Of a stretch of DNA of 64,000 bases, positions 52,101 to 62,110 are shown piece after piece. The notes beneath the pieces are model-generated. The model did not search any database and had not been told where the DNA came from. It worked only from the letters and a program-made list of their open reading frames with translations. The stretch lies in contig NC_133399.1 in assembly GCF_047511655.1 (NCBI RefSeq), positions 871,333 through 935,332 on the forward strand, in the 5' to 3' direction. Positions within the stretch are counted from its first letter, which is position 1, and each line of letters begins with the position of its first letter. Both the position numbers and the translations under genes were made by a program. Source of the DNA: Castor canadensis. Its lineage: Eukaryota > Chordata > Mammalia > Rodentia > Castoridae.

Positions 52101-52651
52101 GCCCGCGGCGCGACGCCTGGGACTACGCGTGCTCGCTCAAGCGCCGCACCTGGGGCCACGCGGGCGCCGCGGCGGGGGGCCGCCTCTACATCTCGGGGGG
52201 CTACGGCGTCTCGGCCGACGACAAGAAGGCGCTGCTGTGCTACGACCCGGCGGCCGACCAGTGGGAGTTCAAGGCCCCCATGAGCGAGCCCCGCGTGCTG
52301 CACGCCATGGTGGGCGCCGGCGGCCGCGTCTACGCGCTGGGCGGCCGCATGGACCACGTGGACCGCTGCTTCGACGTGCTGGCCGTGGAGTACTACGTGC
52401 CCGAGGCCGACCAGTGGACCAGCGTGGCGCCCATGCGCGCCGGCCAGTCGGAGGCCGGCTGCTGCCTGCTGCAGGGCAAGATTTACATCGTGGGGGGCTA
52501 CAACTGGCGCCTCAACAACGTCACGGGGCTCGTGCAGGTGTACAACACCGAGACCGACGAGTGGGAGCGGGACCTGCACTTCCCCGAGTCCTTCGCGGGC
52601 GTCGCCTGCGCCCCCGTCCTGCTGCCCCGCGCCGCCGGGCCCAGGAGGTAG
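31101..52651 (+). CDS. KLHL26: Kelch-like protein 26 (CUL3 adaptor)
   Basis: Three coding exons: 31101-31183, 48821-49003 and 51067-52651 (TAG), 1851 nt, 616 residues against 615 in human by recollection. Residues 1-27 form a Gly/Ser-rich leader. The BTB domain spans about 52-150 ([20 protein letters not shown] onwards), BACK about 155-260, and six kelch repeats about 320-605, each with the GG and Y/W pattern (VYVAGG, VYATGG, LYISGG, VYALGG, IYIVGG). BTB-BACK-kelch proteins pair CUL3 with substrates picked by the kelch propeller; the KLHL26 substrate is not well defined. Splice phases agree (AG|C at exon 1/2, AG|G at exon 2/3). Exon 3 is extremely GC-rich, with C or G at nearly all third positions, which creates long open frames on both strands that are not genes. 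Intron 1 is 17.6 kb. Confidence 0.96.
32430..33030 (-). repeat. Antisense ID-like and B1-like SINEs within L1-derived DNA
   Basis: Antisense units lie at about 32430-32515, 32590-32730 (ggtttgaactcagggccttg), 32750-32873 (gccaggctggcctggacc...gtagttgggattatagacat) and 32950-33028 (ctagacaagcgctctaccag). The DNA between (e.g. 32,530-32,580, ttattgagctgtaattaatt) resembles an old L1 3'UTR. Confidence 0.7.
33120..33410 (+). repeat. L1 3'UTR fragment interrupted by a SINE remnant
   Basis: 'gggctgggttgtttccattt' and 'caattgcaaataaagctcct' near 33347-33390 match the L1 3'UTR theme seen elsewhere; an antisense ID-like remnant lies at about 33180-33250. Confidence 0.55.
33405..33865 (-). repeat. Cluster of antisense SINEs
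   Basis: A dimeric SINE lies at 33405-33640 (ggggtttgaattcagggctt; ctcccaagtagttgagatta), an ID-like unit at 33645-33740 (ccactgagcacaccccagcc) and a B1-like unit at 33745-33865. Confidence 0.75.
34240..34440 (-). repeat. Dimeric SINE, antisense
   Basis: 'gggttttgaactcggagttg', 'caaagcaggtgccctactgg' and 'tctcccaaatagctaggatt' are the reversed two-part family. Confidence 0.75.
34441..34930 (+). repeat. Old L1 3'UTR split by a B1-like SINE
   Basis: 'acggttcagtggcatttggt' (34485-34504) and 'cagcccctggtagccattgg' (34749-34768) resemble the two parts of an L1M-type 3'UTR. A B1-like SINE (34570-34692, gctgggcatggtggcaca) separates them. Confidence 0.65.
36950..37075 (-). repeat. ID-like + B1-like SINE, antisense, decayed
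   Basis: 'ccactgagctgcaccccagc' is followed by 'gtctggcctggaactcacag'. Confidence 0.55.
39160..39290 (+). repeat. B1-like SINE, decayed
   Basis: 'gccagttcaagggcagcttg' with 'agcaagaccctgtcacaaag' matches the 3' half of the B1-like head. Confidence 0.5.
39655..41150 (+). repeat. 1.5 kb CCAT/CCAC tetranucleotide satellite
   Basis: The stretch consists almost wholly of ccat and ccac units with rare ctac and ctca variants. The variant block cacctactcatccaccc recurs near 40551, 40871, 41043 and 41107, at spacings of 320, 172 and 64, so a higher-order arrangement overlies the 4-base unit. Every frame is open (His-Pro-Ser/Thr/Ile on the plus strand, Gly-Trp-Met/Val-Asp on the minus strand); these are not genes. 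Confidence 0.97.
41515..41610 (+). repeat. MIR element
   Basis: 'cactgtgtggtcctgggcaa', 'ctgaacctctttgtgcctca' and 'atctgtaaatggg' follow the MIR core closely. Confidence 0.8.
41750..41882 (-). repeat. B1-like SINE, antisense
   Basis: 'gaggcaggatctggctgtgt' and 'cagcctcctgagtgctggga' read as a reversed B1 head. Confidence 0.75.
42785..42835 (-). repeat. ID-like SINE fragment, antisense
   Basis: 'cccagggcctgtgcatgcta' continues 'ggcaagtgctcagcgcctga', the reversed ID-type box pair. Confidence 0.55.
48085..48185 (-). repeat. B1-like SINE, antisense
   Basis: 'ttgaggcagggtctcaatgt' and 'gtcccagtgctgggatcaca' read as a reversed B1 head; it lies 640 bases before KLHL26 exon 2. Confidence 0.7.
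49085..49315 (-). repeat. Dimeric SINE, antisense, with T tail
   Basis: A run of T is followed by 'cagggtttgaacttggggcc', 'ttggcaggtgctctaccact' and 'gcctcccgagtgctgggatc'. It begins about 80 bases after the KLHL26 exon 2 donor. Confidence 0.8.
49440..49555 (-). repeat. SINE left half, antisense
   Basis: 'gatctctgcctcctgagtaa' and 'ctaggattacaggcgtgagc' match the reversed left part of the dimeric family. A MIR/L2-like fragment may follow at 49,605-49,690. Confidence 0.7.
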
Positions 52652-53531
52652 CGTCAGTTAGTCCGTGCGCCCCTGCCGCAAGCCCCAGCGCGGGGTCCCC
52701 CGGCCCTGCCCCGCCTCACCTCGCCTCGCCTCACGCAGACGCTGACTCTGGACGCTTCCGAGGGCTCAGCCCGGGAGCCCGCAGCTGGCCGCTGCACGCC
52801 TGGCTGGCTGGGGCGCAGGGTCTCCTCAGCGCGACACTTGCGGGCTCTGCCTCAGTTTGCGCACCCCAGCCTGGCCGTGCCTGAGATGTTCTCATGTGAG
52901 CCCGTTAACCTGGGCCCCGGGTCCCTTCCAGCTCCCTTGTGTCTGGGGCAAGGATAGGTGGCAGAGCGACCAGCTGGGGTGACTGGCGGCCAGGACGGCC
53001 GGCCTGCAGGCTGCCCTGCCCTCCATGACTATGGCTCCCGCCTGAGAGGCCGGCACCTCCTTTTGGGAGGAAACACAACCGGCTCCCAGGGCCATCCCCA
53101 GGGGCTAGTGTCATGTGGCCTAAGGAGGACAGGCCGAGACACTGTGGGCCAGGGGAGCACCCGGGTGAGGACACCCACATCAGACCTCGCAGGCCCAAGG
53201 TGGACTTTACCTGCCTGCCCTCCACCCAACCGCTGCCTGCCCACCCCTGGCCTGAGCCATCCACGGGGACAGCAGGGGCCACCGGGAGAGGCCATGCACT
53301 CCAAAGGTTCACAGAGTCTCCCTCCACCTGATTTGTTTTGACGCCTTCACCTCGGAGCCCTTTTAGTTTTGTTTTTGCTCCTGGGTTTTTTTTTTTCATT
53401 TTTTCTCTTTTTAAACCTTCTTCTACGTGAGGGTCACACTCCATGGCAACTTTAAGTCTCTCCTGCTGCTAACAGGGGACCTGCCACCACCGGTCTTCTC
53501 TGACCTCATCTCCGAACACCTCCCTTTACTG

Positions 53532-53537
53532 AATAAA
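53532..53537 (+). terminator. KLHL26: KLHL26 poly(A) signal
   Basis: AATAAA lies 880 bases after the stop and is followed by GT-rich ggtgtcacgggggtgac. The 3'UTR is thus about 52652-53555. Confidence 0.85.
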
Positions 53538-54339
53538 GGTGTCACGGGGGTGACATGGGGTGACAGGCACTGTGCCTGGATGGCCTAGGCCTGGACGGTT
53601 GTGGGTCATCTTGGGCCCTGCGTCTGGGTCCTGGCCCTACCCAGCCATTTCCTCTTGTGGAGGAGCTGGGAACGAGCAGGCTTGGCCTCTGGACACAGGG
53701 GCAGTGGAAATACCTGCAGGGACTGCCACACTGGCGCTGTGGACACAATTAGGCCAGGCAGGGCCTCCCAGAGGGACAGGAGTGACTCGGGGGCTCGACC
53801 CCATCCCCCAGGGGTCCTCAATCCCAGGACCGGAGGGCAGGTGAGGAGGCCAAGCCAGATCCCCAGGGACGGGGACGGGGACGGGGACTCAGGCAGGTTC
53901 AGTGGGAAGCCCGGGTCACCGCCTCCCCCATGGCTGACCTCGCAGCAGACCAGACTGGGTGCAGGGCTGTGGGGTGAGGAGGTGGCAGGGCACAGCGCTG
54001 AAGTGAAGCATTTTGCGCCTATTGAAGAAAAGGCAAGAGGCTGTGGCCGGGGCGTGACCTGGGGGGACCCCCGCTGCCCCGGGGAGGGACAGCCCTGATC
54101 TGGGCCCCTGCGGCAGCCCCTGCGCAGGAGCGGCCGTGCCAGCTGCAAGTCTCCCGTCAGCTCACACCTCGGGACATCTTGTCCCCCGTGAGCGAGCGCT
54201 GGCAGGGGGCGGGCGGGGGGCGCGGAATGTGCTGGGCCCCAGCCCCGGAAGAAGGGAAAATGATTTTTCGTATTGTAAACTTGAAACACGGAAAAGCTGT
54301 TTTTAATTTAGCACAAACTGGCTTGCTGCTTCCCTCTGT

Positions 54340-54800
54340 GCACAGCGGCCGGTCCCTGGGAGACGGGCGGGGCGGGGGCGCTCGCCCCACTCGCACACGC
54401 GCCCACCTGCGGCCGCGGTCACGGTCACAGCCACGGCCGCGCGGCCTCGGCGCCCGCCCGCGGGACCCGGGACCCGGGCTCTGGGCTCTGGGGACCGCGG
54501 CGCCCCCTCCCTCCGCACCTGGGCTCGGGCTGTGGGAAGAGCCGGCCCCCCGGGACGGGACGGGACGGCGCAGGCAGCCGAGAGCCAGGCCAAGCGCGAC
54601 TTTGGGGCCTGCGGGAGGCCAGGCCAAGGGGGCCTCGGGGGAGCCGTGTGAGGTGGGAATCCGCCCGGACCTGGCTCCGGCTGCGGCTCCGGAAACCGGG
54701 CCAGCCCCTCCGTTCTCACGGCCCCGAGCATGGATTCACCACGCTCCGCTCTCCTGTGGCACCTGGCCCGGCCTGCCCGGCACGATGGGCCCCGGCTGGA
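54340..54800. promoter_or_regulatory. Isolated CpG-rich patch
   Basis: CpG-dense DNA occurs about 5 kb upstream of the CRTC1 first exon and 800 bases past the KLHL26 poly(A) site, with no gene start recognised. It could be an orphan CpG island or an alternative promoter; it is not evidence of a gene. Confidence 0.45.
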
Positions 54801-55289
54801 ATGAGGTCACCCCACACGAGGGGTCCTGCCGGACGCGGAGGCACAACCCGTGCCCCACACAGCACGGGCGTCTGTGTGCGGCCCCTGTAGTCTGTGTGGC
54901 CAGCCAGCTGCCATGACCCCCTCCCCAGTAGAACCCCAGTTTGCTGCCAGCAGCTCCGTGCCCAGCTTCGGGCTTGATTTAAGATTCAGCAGAGCCGTTC
55001 TTGGCAGTGCCTTTTGCCAGGGTTGTTTTTGATCTGGGCTCATTTCCCGGCTCTGGCCAGTGAGCTGTGAGGGGTCGGGTGTTTCTGGACAAGGGAGAGG
55101 CCTTGTTGCCCCTTTCCTTTCCTGACTGCTTCCTATGTGGACACGATGCCAGGAGCTTCTGCAGCCATCTTGTGGCCATGAGGAGCAAGTTAGGAGAGGA
55201 ACAAGGAGGCTTTCTCCGTGAGCCCTGAAATCCTGGGCACACCATCTTGGTCTTCTTACCCTCTGATTTTTCAGATCCCAGGTGCTGTT

Positions 55290-55395
55290 GGTCCAATATT
55301 CTGATACTAGCAGGCCAGCCTGGGCCAAGCAGAGAGACCGTAGCTCAACAACAACAACAAAAAAAACAAAAAACCCAGCAAAACAAAACAAAACT
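55290..55395 (+). repeat. B1-like SINE 3' part with CAA-rich tail
   Basis: 'gcaggccagcctgggccaag' and 'agagaccgtagctcaacaac' lead into an A/C-rich tail. Confidence 0.6.
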
Positions 55396-57434
55396 CAGAA
55401 ACTCAGAGAAGTGGCAGGAAGGCTGGAAAACCAGGCTGAGAAAACAGGAGTCGAGGGACCAGGAAGCCAGACAGCCAGGCCCTCAACTGAAATGTCAGCG
55501 GCCTGGCTGGCGAGGAGTCTCTGCACGGCGCTCAGCCCCGCTGCCCCTGGGGAGCCAGGTGGCCCTGCCCTGCTGTTTCTTTGCCCTACTTGATCTGGGG
55601 TGGAACAGCCCTGTTGGCTCAGCCCCATCCTCTGCCAGTGTCCCAGCTGCCTGGGGAGCAGAGACGGGTCAGCATGTCAGTCAGCCGTAGCCATCCGTGC
55701 TCATTCTCCTCTGGCCTCGGTTGGGCCACTCTGCCGTGGACAATAGGACGCTCCGCTGCCCTGTGTTAAATGGATAAGCAGAACCACTCGGGCCCTCCAA
55801 AGGTCAAGACTTGGAACTCTTACACTATCGCATCTGCCCATCTGACTTTGGCCAGGCAAATCTCATAACCAAGCCCCAAAATGAGGAGTGGGGGAACGGC
55901 TTTCTCCGGGAAGGAAGGACTGCAGAGCGACACGGTCAAGACCATGGGCACAGAATCTGGGGCCGGGGCTGTGGGGGGACCGGGGCCAGTACCTTGGCTC
56001 ACACTTCTCTTACTGAGGGCTGACTCCCCAGACTCGGATGGGGACCCAGGTAAAGAAAAACAGAGAACAAAAGCCAGCCCTTCCTCTACTGCAGCTGTGG
56101 CACCAGAGGCCTGGGGGCCCCCCCCTGTCTGTGACATCGGGGCAGGTGAGGAAGCTCTGGGTGTTGCGGGATGACCCTCCAACCTCCCTTAGCACAAGTG
56201 GGCTGCCCCCTAGAGGTGGCCCGAGCCCTGCTGGCGCCATCCCCAGTGCATCCTGTCTGCAGTCCTGGCCCAGCACTCACTGTGCCTTTTACTCTCTGAC
56301 GGGGGGCCTGGTTTGGGGTCGGAGATGAGTCTGTGGCCTGAATTTACCTCCCCGCCATGTGGGCACCCCGAGAAGCCAGGGATCCCTTATAAGGAAGAGC
56401 TGGACAGCCAGCTGAGAGAGGCTAAGTGCCTCCCGAGCCTTATCTGTTTAATCTCTCAAGAGCTAATGGTGCCATTTACCCACACTTCCCCCAGAAGAGC
56501 AGCCAAGACACCGTCCCCCTGACGCACAAGGCCTGGCCAAAAACCCACAGGAGCTCAGGTTGTCATTGACCTTGTATAAAGGCTCCCTGAGGCCTGATGC
56601 AGGGGAAAGGTCTCTCCAGGAGGGGGACCAGCTGTGCAAAGGCCCTGAGGCAGCAAGACCGGGGTGGAGGGCAAGATGGGTCAGAGAGAGCTATGACACA
56701 GAGGACGGGTCCAGGAGGCAGCAGGAAGTGGTTTATAAGATGTGTTCCATAACCCAAGTGAAGCCCTTCAGCAATTGGACACTTCCTTCCCTTCCAGGAC
56801 AGGCCAGAGAGTGACCCAGGCCTGGGTGAGCCTGGAGTGAGAGACTCAGCTCTCCTTGGTGATCTGGATAGGCCTTCTGGAGAAGGTGAGTCTTGAGGAA
56901 TGAGTAGGCTGGAAGTCATTTAACAAACACTTTTGTGCCACCACCCCCCCAATCCTGCCATGTAGTATTATTCTGGGAAGTAGAATGAACACAGGTGAGT
57001 ACAGAACAAGCCTCCAGAGTAGGAAAGCCTGTGTCGAGTCCTTTCCCTGTCACACAGGAACGGTTAAAAGAGGAAGGAAACTTCCAGCTTCGGATCTCAG
57101 TCAGCAGAGAACAGAGCAGGCAGCACCCCAGAAGCAGCTGCCTTCAGGGTGGGGTGCTCCCGGGTCGGGATGAGACACCAGGGGACGGCTGCCCACAGTC
57201 CTTAGGAGGGTCTCAGAGGAGAGGCCTGAGGGTGGAAGGTGCCAGCCACTCAAGGATCTAGGGGGACAGCAGCCCAGCCAAGGGAGCCATGCCCACAAAG
57301 ACCTGGAGGTGGGGTGGTGAGGAGGTGGTGGGTGGGTCTGGGGGGCTCGGGAAGAGGGTAGGATGGGTAATGGGGTCCCTGTGGCTCACAGAGGCCACGG
57401 GATGTTCTGAGGAGCATCACAAGATCACCCTTGT

Positions 57435-57562
57435 TTTTAATTTTTTTTTTTTTTGCCACAGGGCCTCACCGTGCAGCCCTGGCTGGCCTGGAACTCCCAA
57501 TCCTCTGGCCTCAGGCTCCGCTCCTGAGGGCTGGGGTCACAGGCAAGGCCACCGTGCCCAGG
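57435..57562 (-). repeat. B1-like SINE, antisense
   Basis: A T-rich run is followed by 'gccctggctggcctggaact' and 'tgagggctggggtcacaggc'. Confidence 0.7.
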
Positions 57563-58923
57563 TCCCAGCTTAAGGAAGGAAGGGAATAAGAGGGGGGACA
57601 GGAAGACTTCAGCCCTGGATTCTGCCCGGTCACCCTCCTCTGACCTGGGGGTCAGTGGAGCAGAAGGGGACTTGAGTCACCGTCAAGGCGAATGGGGAGG
57701 TAGGGCAGCCACTGGACTCACTTCACCTGAGGTGCAGTCCTTTCTGCAACCTGACACCTTGCCCAATCTTTTCTTTCCACCTTTCTGTGTCGGGAAAGTG
57801 GCTCCCTGCAGATGTTTGTAAGGGACACAGGTAACCTCACTAAAACCATAAAAAAAAAAAAAGCCATGTGGGGCCAGAAGGTGGATCCTCCCTTGGGGCT
57901 GGGTTCTACCTCCCGGGATGGTGGCAAGAGCTAGAAGCCACCGGCAGCACACGCCTGCCGTTGGGAAGTGGGTCTCAGTCAGGGACAGACACAGAAAAAG
58001 AAATTCAAATAAACTCATGCAAAAGAGAGTTTTCAGGTCGTATCACTAAAAAGGCAGGGGTATCCAGCTTCAGGTGCAGCTGCATCCAGGAGCTGGACAC
58101 CTTTGGGCTCTGTTTCCTAGACATGTGTTCAGCCTCTTCACACGGGGGCTTCCCACCGTGCAACCTTCAAGTAAGGCGGAGTCTTCTTGTTCCCACGGTC
58201 AAGCAAAAGTCCCAGAGTCGCATCTCATTGGGCAAACTGGCAGCCAATCCTGACGGCCCAGGCACTGGGCTGTGCTGATTGGCCAAGCCGTCCACGTCGG
58301 TGGGTGGGAGGAGTCGTGAGGCCAGCCCCACCCACTTCTCAGACTCTGGAAGGGTGAACAGAGGGTGTCCCGGAAGGACAGGCGTCGCCAGAAAGGGCAG
58401 GGTAGGAGATGCATGTCAAGCACAAAAGTGCTCAAAGCCACAAGAACAAGGACTGAAAGAGGGCGTGGCCAATGGCCAGGACACTCCAGAGGAAAACCTT
58501 TGAATAGGGATATTTTATTACCCGTCCTATAGCGTGGGAAGAGCCTGCTAGAAAATGCTGCTGTCCCCTGAATCTCCACCAGCACCCCCAGCTATCCTGC
58601 ACTCTAGTATACAGTGTGCCTGTGTGTGGTGCAGACAGAACCCCTAAGCGGCCCAGATCCTTAATTCAATCCTCCTAGTTTCAGGACAGACAGCTGGGTG
58701 TCACTTCCCTGGGTCACCTCTCTACCACCGGGAAGACTGTGACCTCTTTCTCTGCTGAATCTAGGTGGAAACTCGGGATCCTTCTGTTACCACCCCAATG
58801 CAAAGCACAGACCTTTGAACGAAGGGGGTTATGGACGGGGTTTATGCGCTGGGGGCTGCAGGTGACATTCCCTGCCCCTGGTGGCCCCAGTTTCTCCCTC
58901 TCTCTCCCCCTCCCCCTCCCCCC

Positions 58924-58954
<31 letters not shown>

Positions 58955-59270
58955 AGCTCCCCTTCTCTCTGCGGGTCTGGGATGGACCGGGGCATCGCGC
59001 ATGCTAGGCGCGCCCCTGACACACGTGGGCATGTGTGGGTTACCCTCGCTCCCCTCCCCCGTGCCCCGGGCAGGGACCACGTGTGCCGGCTCCTGCGTGC
59101 CCCCACTTTACCTGACACACGGCAGGTGCTCCATGAACCTCGAGGGAATGCACCAATGGCCGGAACCCGGGACTGGTCTCAGAACTCTGAATCGGGGTGC
59201 CACCTATCCTTGGGGACATGCCAGGTCCTACCGTTGCAAACTGGACGGGCACGGGTCAGACTTGTCTCCC

Positions 59271-59623
59271 GCATCCTACCCCACCGCCTTCATGGACTCC
59301 GGCCCCGCAGCCGGGCGGCCGCTGTCCAGCGAACTAAGCAGCGGGACACCGCGCATGCGCGGAACCCCGACTCCTTTCCCTCCCTGTTTCTCCCCGCGGC
59401 GCACGCATGCGCCGTCGCCCCCGCGCCACGCGCCGCTGCTGCGCGCCTGCGCCTTGCACTTCCTCGCCGCCACCGCCATCACCACCGCCCCCCCCCATGC
59501 GCATGCGCACTCCACGCCGCCCGCGGGCCCGACCGGCGCGTGCGCGGTGGCGCGGGCGGGTGGGGGGCGGGAGGCGGAGGAGTAGGAGGAGGAGGTGGTG
59601 GAGGAGGCGGCGGCGGCGAGAAG
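59271..59623 (+). promoter_or_regulatory. CRTC1: CRTC1 CpG-island promoter with NRF1-type sites
   Basis: NRF1-like (C/T)GCGCATGCGC-type motifs lie at 59351-59360, 59405-59413, 59440-59453, 59497-59510 and 59537-59547. A GGAGGA/GGCGGC stretch leads to gcgagaagATGGCGAC, where the start codon again overlaps a YY1-type motif. The start site is not fixed by the sequence. Confidence 0.7.
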
Positions 59624-59749
59624 ATGGCGACTTCGAACAATCCGCGGAAATTCAGCGAGAAGATCGCGCTGCACAATCAGAAGCAGGCGGAAGAGACGGC
59701 GGCCTTCGAGGAGGTCATGAAGGACCTGAGCCTGACGCGGGCCGCGCGG
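59624..59749 (+). CDS. CRTC1: CRTC1 first coding exon
   Basis: The exon runs from ATG at 59624 to a gtgagg donor at 59750 and encodes 42 residues, [20 protein letters not shown] and onwards to SLTRAAR. This matches the N-terminus of CREB-regulated transcription coactivator 1 as I recall it and is the first part of the CREB-binding domain, which forms a tetrameric coiled coil on the CREB bZIP. CRTC1 is held in the cytoplasm by SIK-family phosphorylation and enters the nucleus on calcineurin/cAMP signalling. The other exons lie beyond the window: the downstream 4.25 kb is intron 1. CRTC2 and CRTC3 have similar N-termini, but the neighbours (KLHL26, TMEM59L) settle the choice of CRTC1. Confidence 0.96.
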
Positions 59750-60014
59750 GTGAGGGGGCCGCCCGCGCCCACCCCGCGGGCCGGCGGCAGCGGCGGCGGC
59801 GGCGGCGGCGGAGGGAGGGAGGGAGGCAGGGAGGGAGGGGCGCGTGCCGGGCGCGTGCCCGGGCGGGGGGCGGGGGCGCGCGCGGGGGCGGGGCGCGGCG
59901 GGGGCGGGGCTTGGCCGCCCGAGGGCACAGGTGTCCCCATGCCCCGCGTCGTGGGCGGGACGGTCCCCCTCCCCCATCCCCCCCCCCGCCTCGGGATCCC
60001 CGGGGTGCAGCATT

Positions 60015-60560
60015 GCTCCTGGGGGACGACAGGTGCCACCCTGTCTCTGCTACCTGGAGGGCACCGGGCCTCCACATTGTTACCTCCGGGAGGGGGAACA
60101 GGTGCGGCTCCAGCGCTACCTGAAGGGGACAGGTGTCCTGACATCACGGGTGGCTCACCCGAGGGGACAGATGCCTTCCCGCATCATTAGTACCTGCAGA
60201 GGACAGGTGTCCCCACATCACTGCCACGTGTGTGGGGCGCCGTGACACTGAGATGTGTGAGTTGGAAGATGTTTGCCAGCATTGCTTGGGGGTTGGGACC
60301 CGAGGGGGACAGGCGTCCCCATCGTTGCTACCCAAGGAGACAGGCATCCCCAATTTTGCTATCCAGGTTGACATGCAACCCCATCCTTGCTATCCAGGGG
60401 TACAGGCGTCCCCAGCCTTGCTACCCCGGGGCGGGGGGAACAGGTGCTCTCACATCCTTGCCACCTGAAGGGAGGGCTGTCTCTACATCATTGTCCCTCC
60501 TTGTGTATCGGGAGAGGGACAGATGTCCCCACTTGCAGACCGAGATGGGGCAGGTACTCT
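60015..60560 (+). repeat. CRTC1: Degenerate 30-40-bp minisatellite in CRTC1 intron 1
   Basis: A unit of the form ggggacaggtgtccccacat + ynttgctacctg recurs about a dozen times with drifting length (e.g. from 60125, 60163, 60200, 60306, 60339, 60400). Copies are strongly diverged. Confidence 0.75.
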
Positions 60561-60674
60561 CACTCTGGAACACCTCAGTGCCCCCCATGGCGTCCTAAGA
60601 GCGGACAAGCACGCAGTTTGCGCTGTGTCCTGGAACTGGGAGTGACACAGCTGGATGTGTCCTGTGGCTTGTAT

Positions 60675-60825
60675 GGTGGGAACCAGGCAGGGTTCCTGCT
60701 GGTGGGACAGGGGACTGCTGGCTACAGGGTGGGGCAGAGATCTGTGTCTGTGCAGCCTGTATGTTGGGGAACCAGGCGCCGTTCCTCCTGGTGGGATAGG
60801 GGACAGCTGGCCACTGGAGCCAGAA
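60675..60825 (+). repeat. Two-copy ~85-bp tandem repeat
   Basis: 'tggtgggaaccaggcagggt...gctggtgggacaggggactg' near 60675 is repeated, with changes, near 60760 ('ttggggaaccaggcgccgtt'). Confidence 0.65.
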
Positions 60826-61479
60826 TGCAGGACAGGTGTGCCTCGGGTGGGGGTGTCCTTGGGGTGGGGAGCAAGTCCCTACAGCCTGGGCAGCCGTGTG
60901 GGCCTGGGGCTGCACCGTGGCTGGCTCTTCTCCTGGGACAGCCCTGTGGTTCCCAAGGGGGCGAGGCACTCCCTGGTCAGGCGTGCCTGGCAAGACCTTC
61001 CTCGTGGGTCAGGAGGCAAGAATGCTGCTGTGTAGTGCAGAGTGGGGGGTCCTGCCCTGCACCCCAGGCCTTGGGGAGGTCAGGGCTGCAAACCCTGCAT
61101 CCCTGGTTTCTGAATTCGGCTACTCGTTGGACTGGCCCAGGAGAACTTGGCTGGGACTTGGGGTCGTGTTATAATTGAGTCCCCTGTTTCTCCCCGAGAT
61201 CGTGACTGACTTTACTGTCGAGGACGTGTGTCTTCACGAGGATATATTGATCCTCAGCCGGGCTCCGTCCCTTTGCTGGGGGACACTGCCCTTCTTCTCC
61301 CCAGGGATGGACAGGTGGCTGGCAAGCGAGCGGTCGCACGTGTGCGCGGTCGGGGAGCCCAGGACGGCGGTGTGCATGTAGTTGGTGCCAAGTGTTTGTG
61401 GTGTGACAGGAAGAAAGGGGTCCTGTTGTCTTCGTGGGTGCGCTGGGAAGGGATTGTTGTTGAAAAGGTTCCTTTCAAA

Positions 61480-61700
61480 TAACCGTGTTATCGAGATGTC
61501 ACTTACAGTTACTTGTTTAACGGTGGCTTTTAGTTTACTCACAGTGTGTGACCCCTCCCCCACCTCTAACGTTCCATCCCCCAAAAGGAGACCCTGTTTC
61601 CATCAGCAGCCACTCCCTGTCCCTTTCCCCAGCCCCTGGAAGCCATCACTGGGGACGATTCTGCGCCTCACTTCCCGGGGACACTGGGGACATCTATATG
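61480..61700 (+). repeat. Old L1 3'UTR fragment
   Basis: 'ccatcagcagccactccctg' followed by 'ccccagcccctggaagccat' resembles the L1M-type piece at 34,730-34,930. Confidence 0.5.
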
Positions 61701-62059
61701 GAGACATTTCTGCCCATCATGAGGGTCGCCGTTTGGCAGGTCGTCCCACAGTCTTCACGCACCACGTGGGTGTGCCCCTCAGGAAGGCTCCCTCCCAGCT
61801 TGGTGGACGCAGAGACCAAGCTTGTGGACCCCCAGGGCACTGTCACACCTGTGCCCAGGTGAGGAGCGACTCCCATTCCTGTCCTGCTCAGTGGTGATGC
61901 ACTTGGAGCTGCTTTCCTGCCAGGGAGGCCCCACCAGAGGCCGTCTGCTAAATGAGTGTTGGGGCAGGGCCTCGGGGCCATGGGGGGGCCGTGTGGGGTT
62001 GGGGTGGGGAGCCAGGGTACAAGCGTTCCTCCCACTGTGCCCAAGAGCTGCAGCTCTCT

Positions 62060-62110
62060 GCTGTGTGACTCTGGGCAGGTTTCTTAACCTCTCTAGATCT
62101 GTGAAGGTTA
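62060..62110 (+). repeat. MIR fragment
   Basis: 'ctgctgtgtgactctgggca' and 'ttcttaacctctctagatct' match the MIR core. Confidence 0.7.

Larger units (their letters stand above)
53556..59270. other. KLHL26-CRTC1 spacer
   Basis: No gene is recognised in 5.7 kb. It carries a (ggggac)n run at 53868-53890, an isolated CpG-rich patch at 54,340-54,800, a B1-like SINE tail at 55290-55395, a possible MIR piece near 56,415-56,480, an antisense B1-like SINE at 57435-57562 and a TCTG repeat at 58921-58957. Confidence 0.6.

Noticed and set aside
50966-52579. 537-codon antisense frame over KLHL26 exon 3
   Set aside because: It is low in complexity (His/Ala/Val-rich) and mirrors the codon bias of the sense gene.
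50809-52884. 691-codon plus-strand frame overlapping KLHL26 exon 3
   Set aside because: It runs in a different frame over the kelch exon and exists only because of the GC-rich codon choice; the 51067-52651 frame matches the kelch family.
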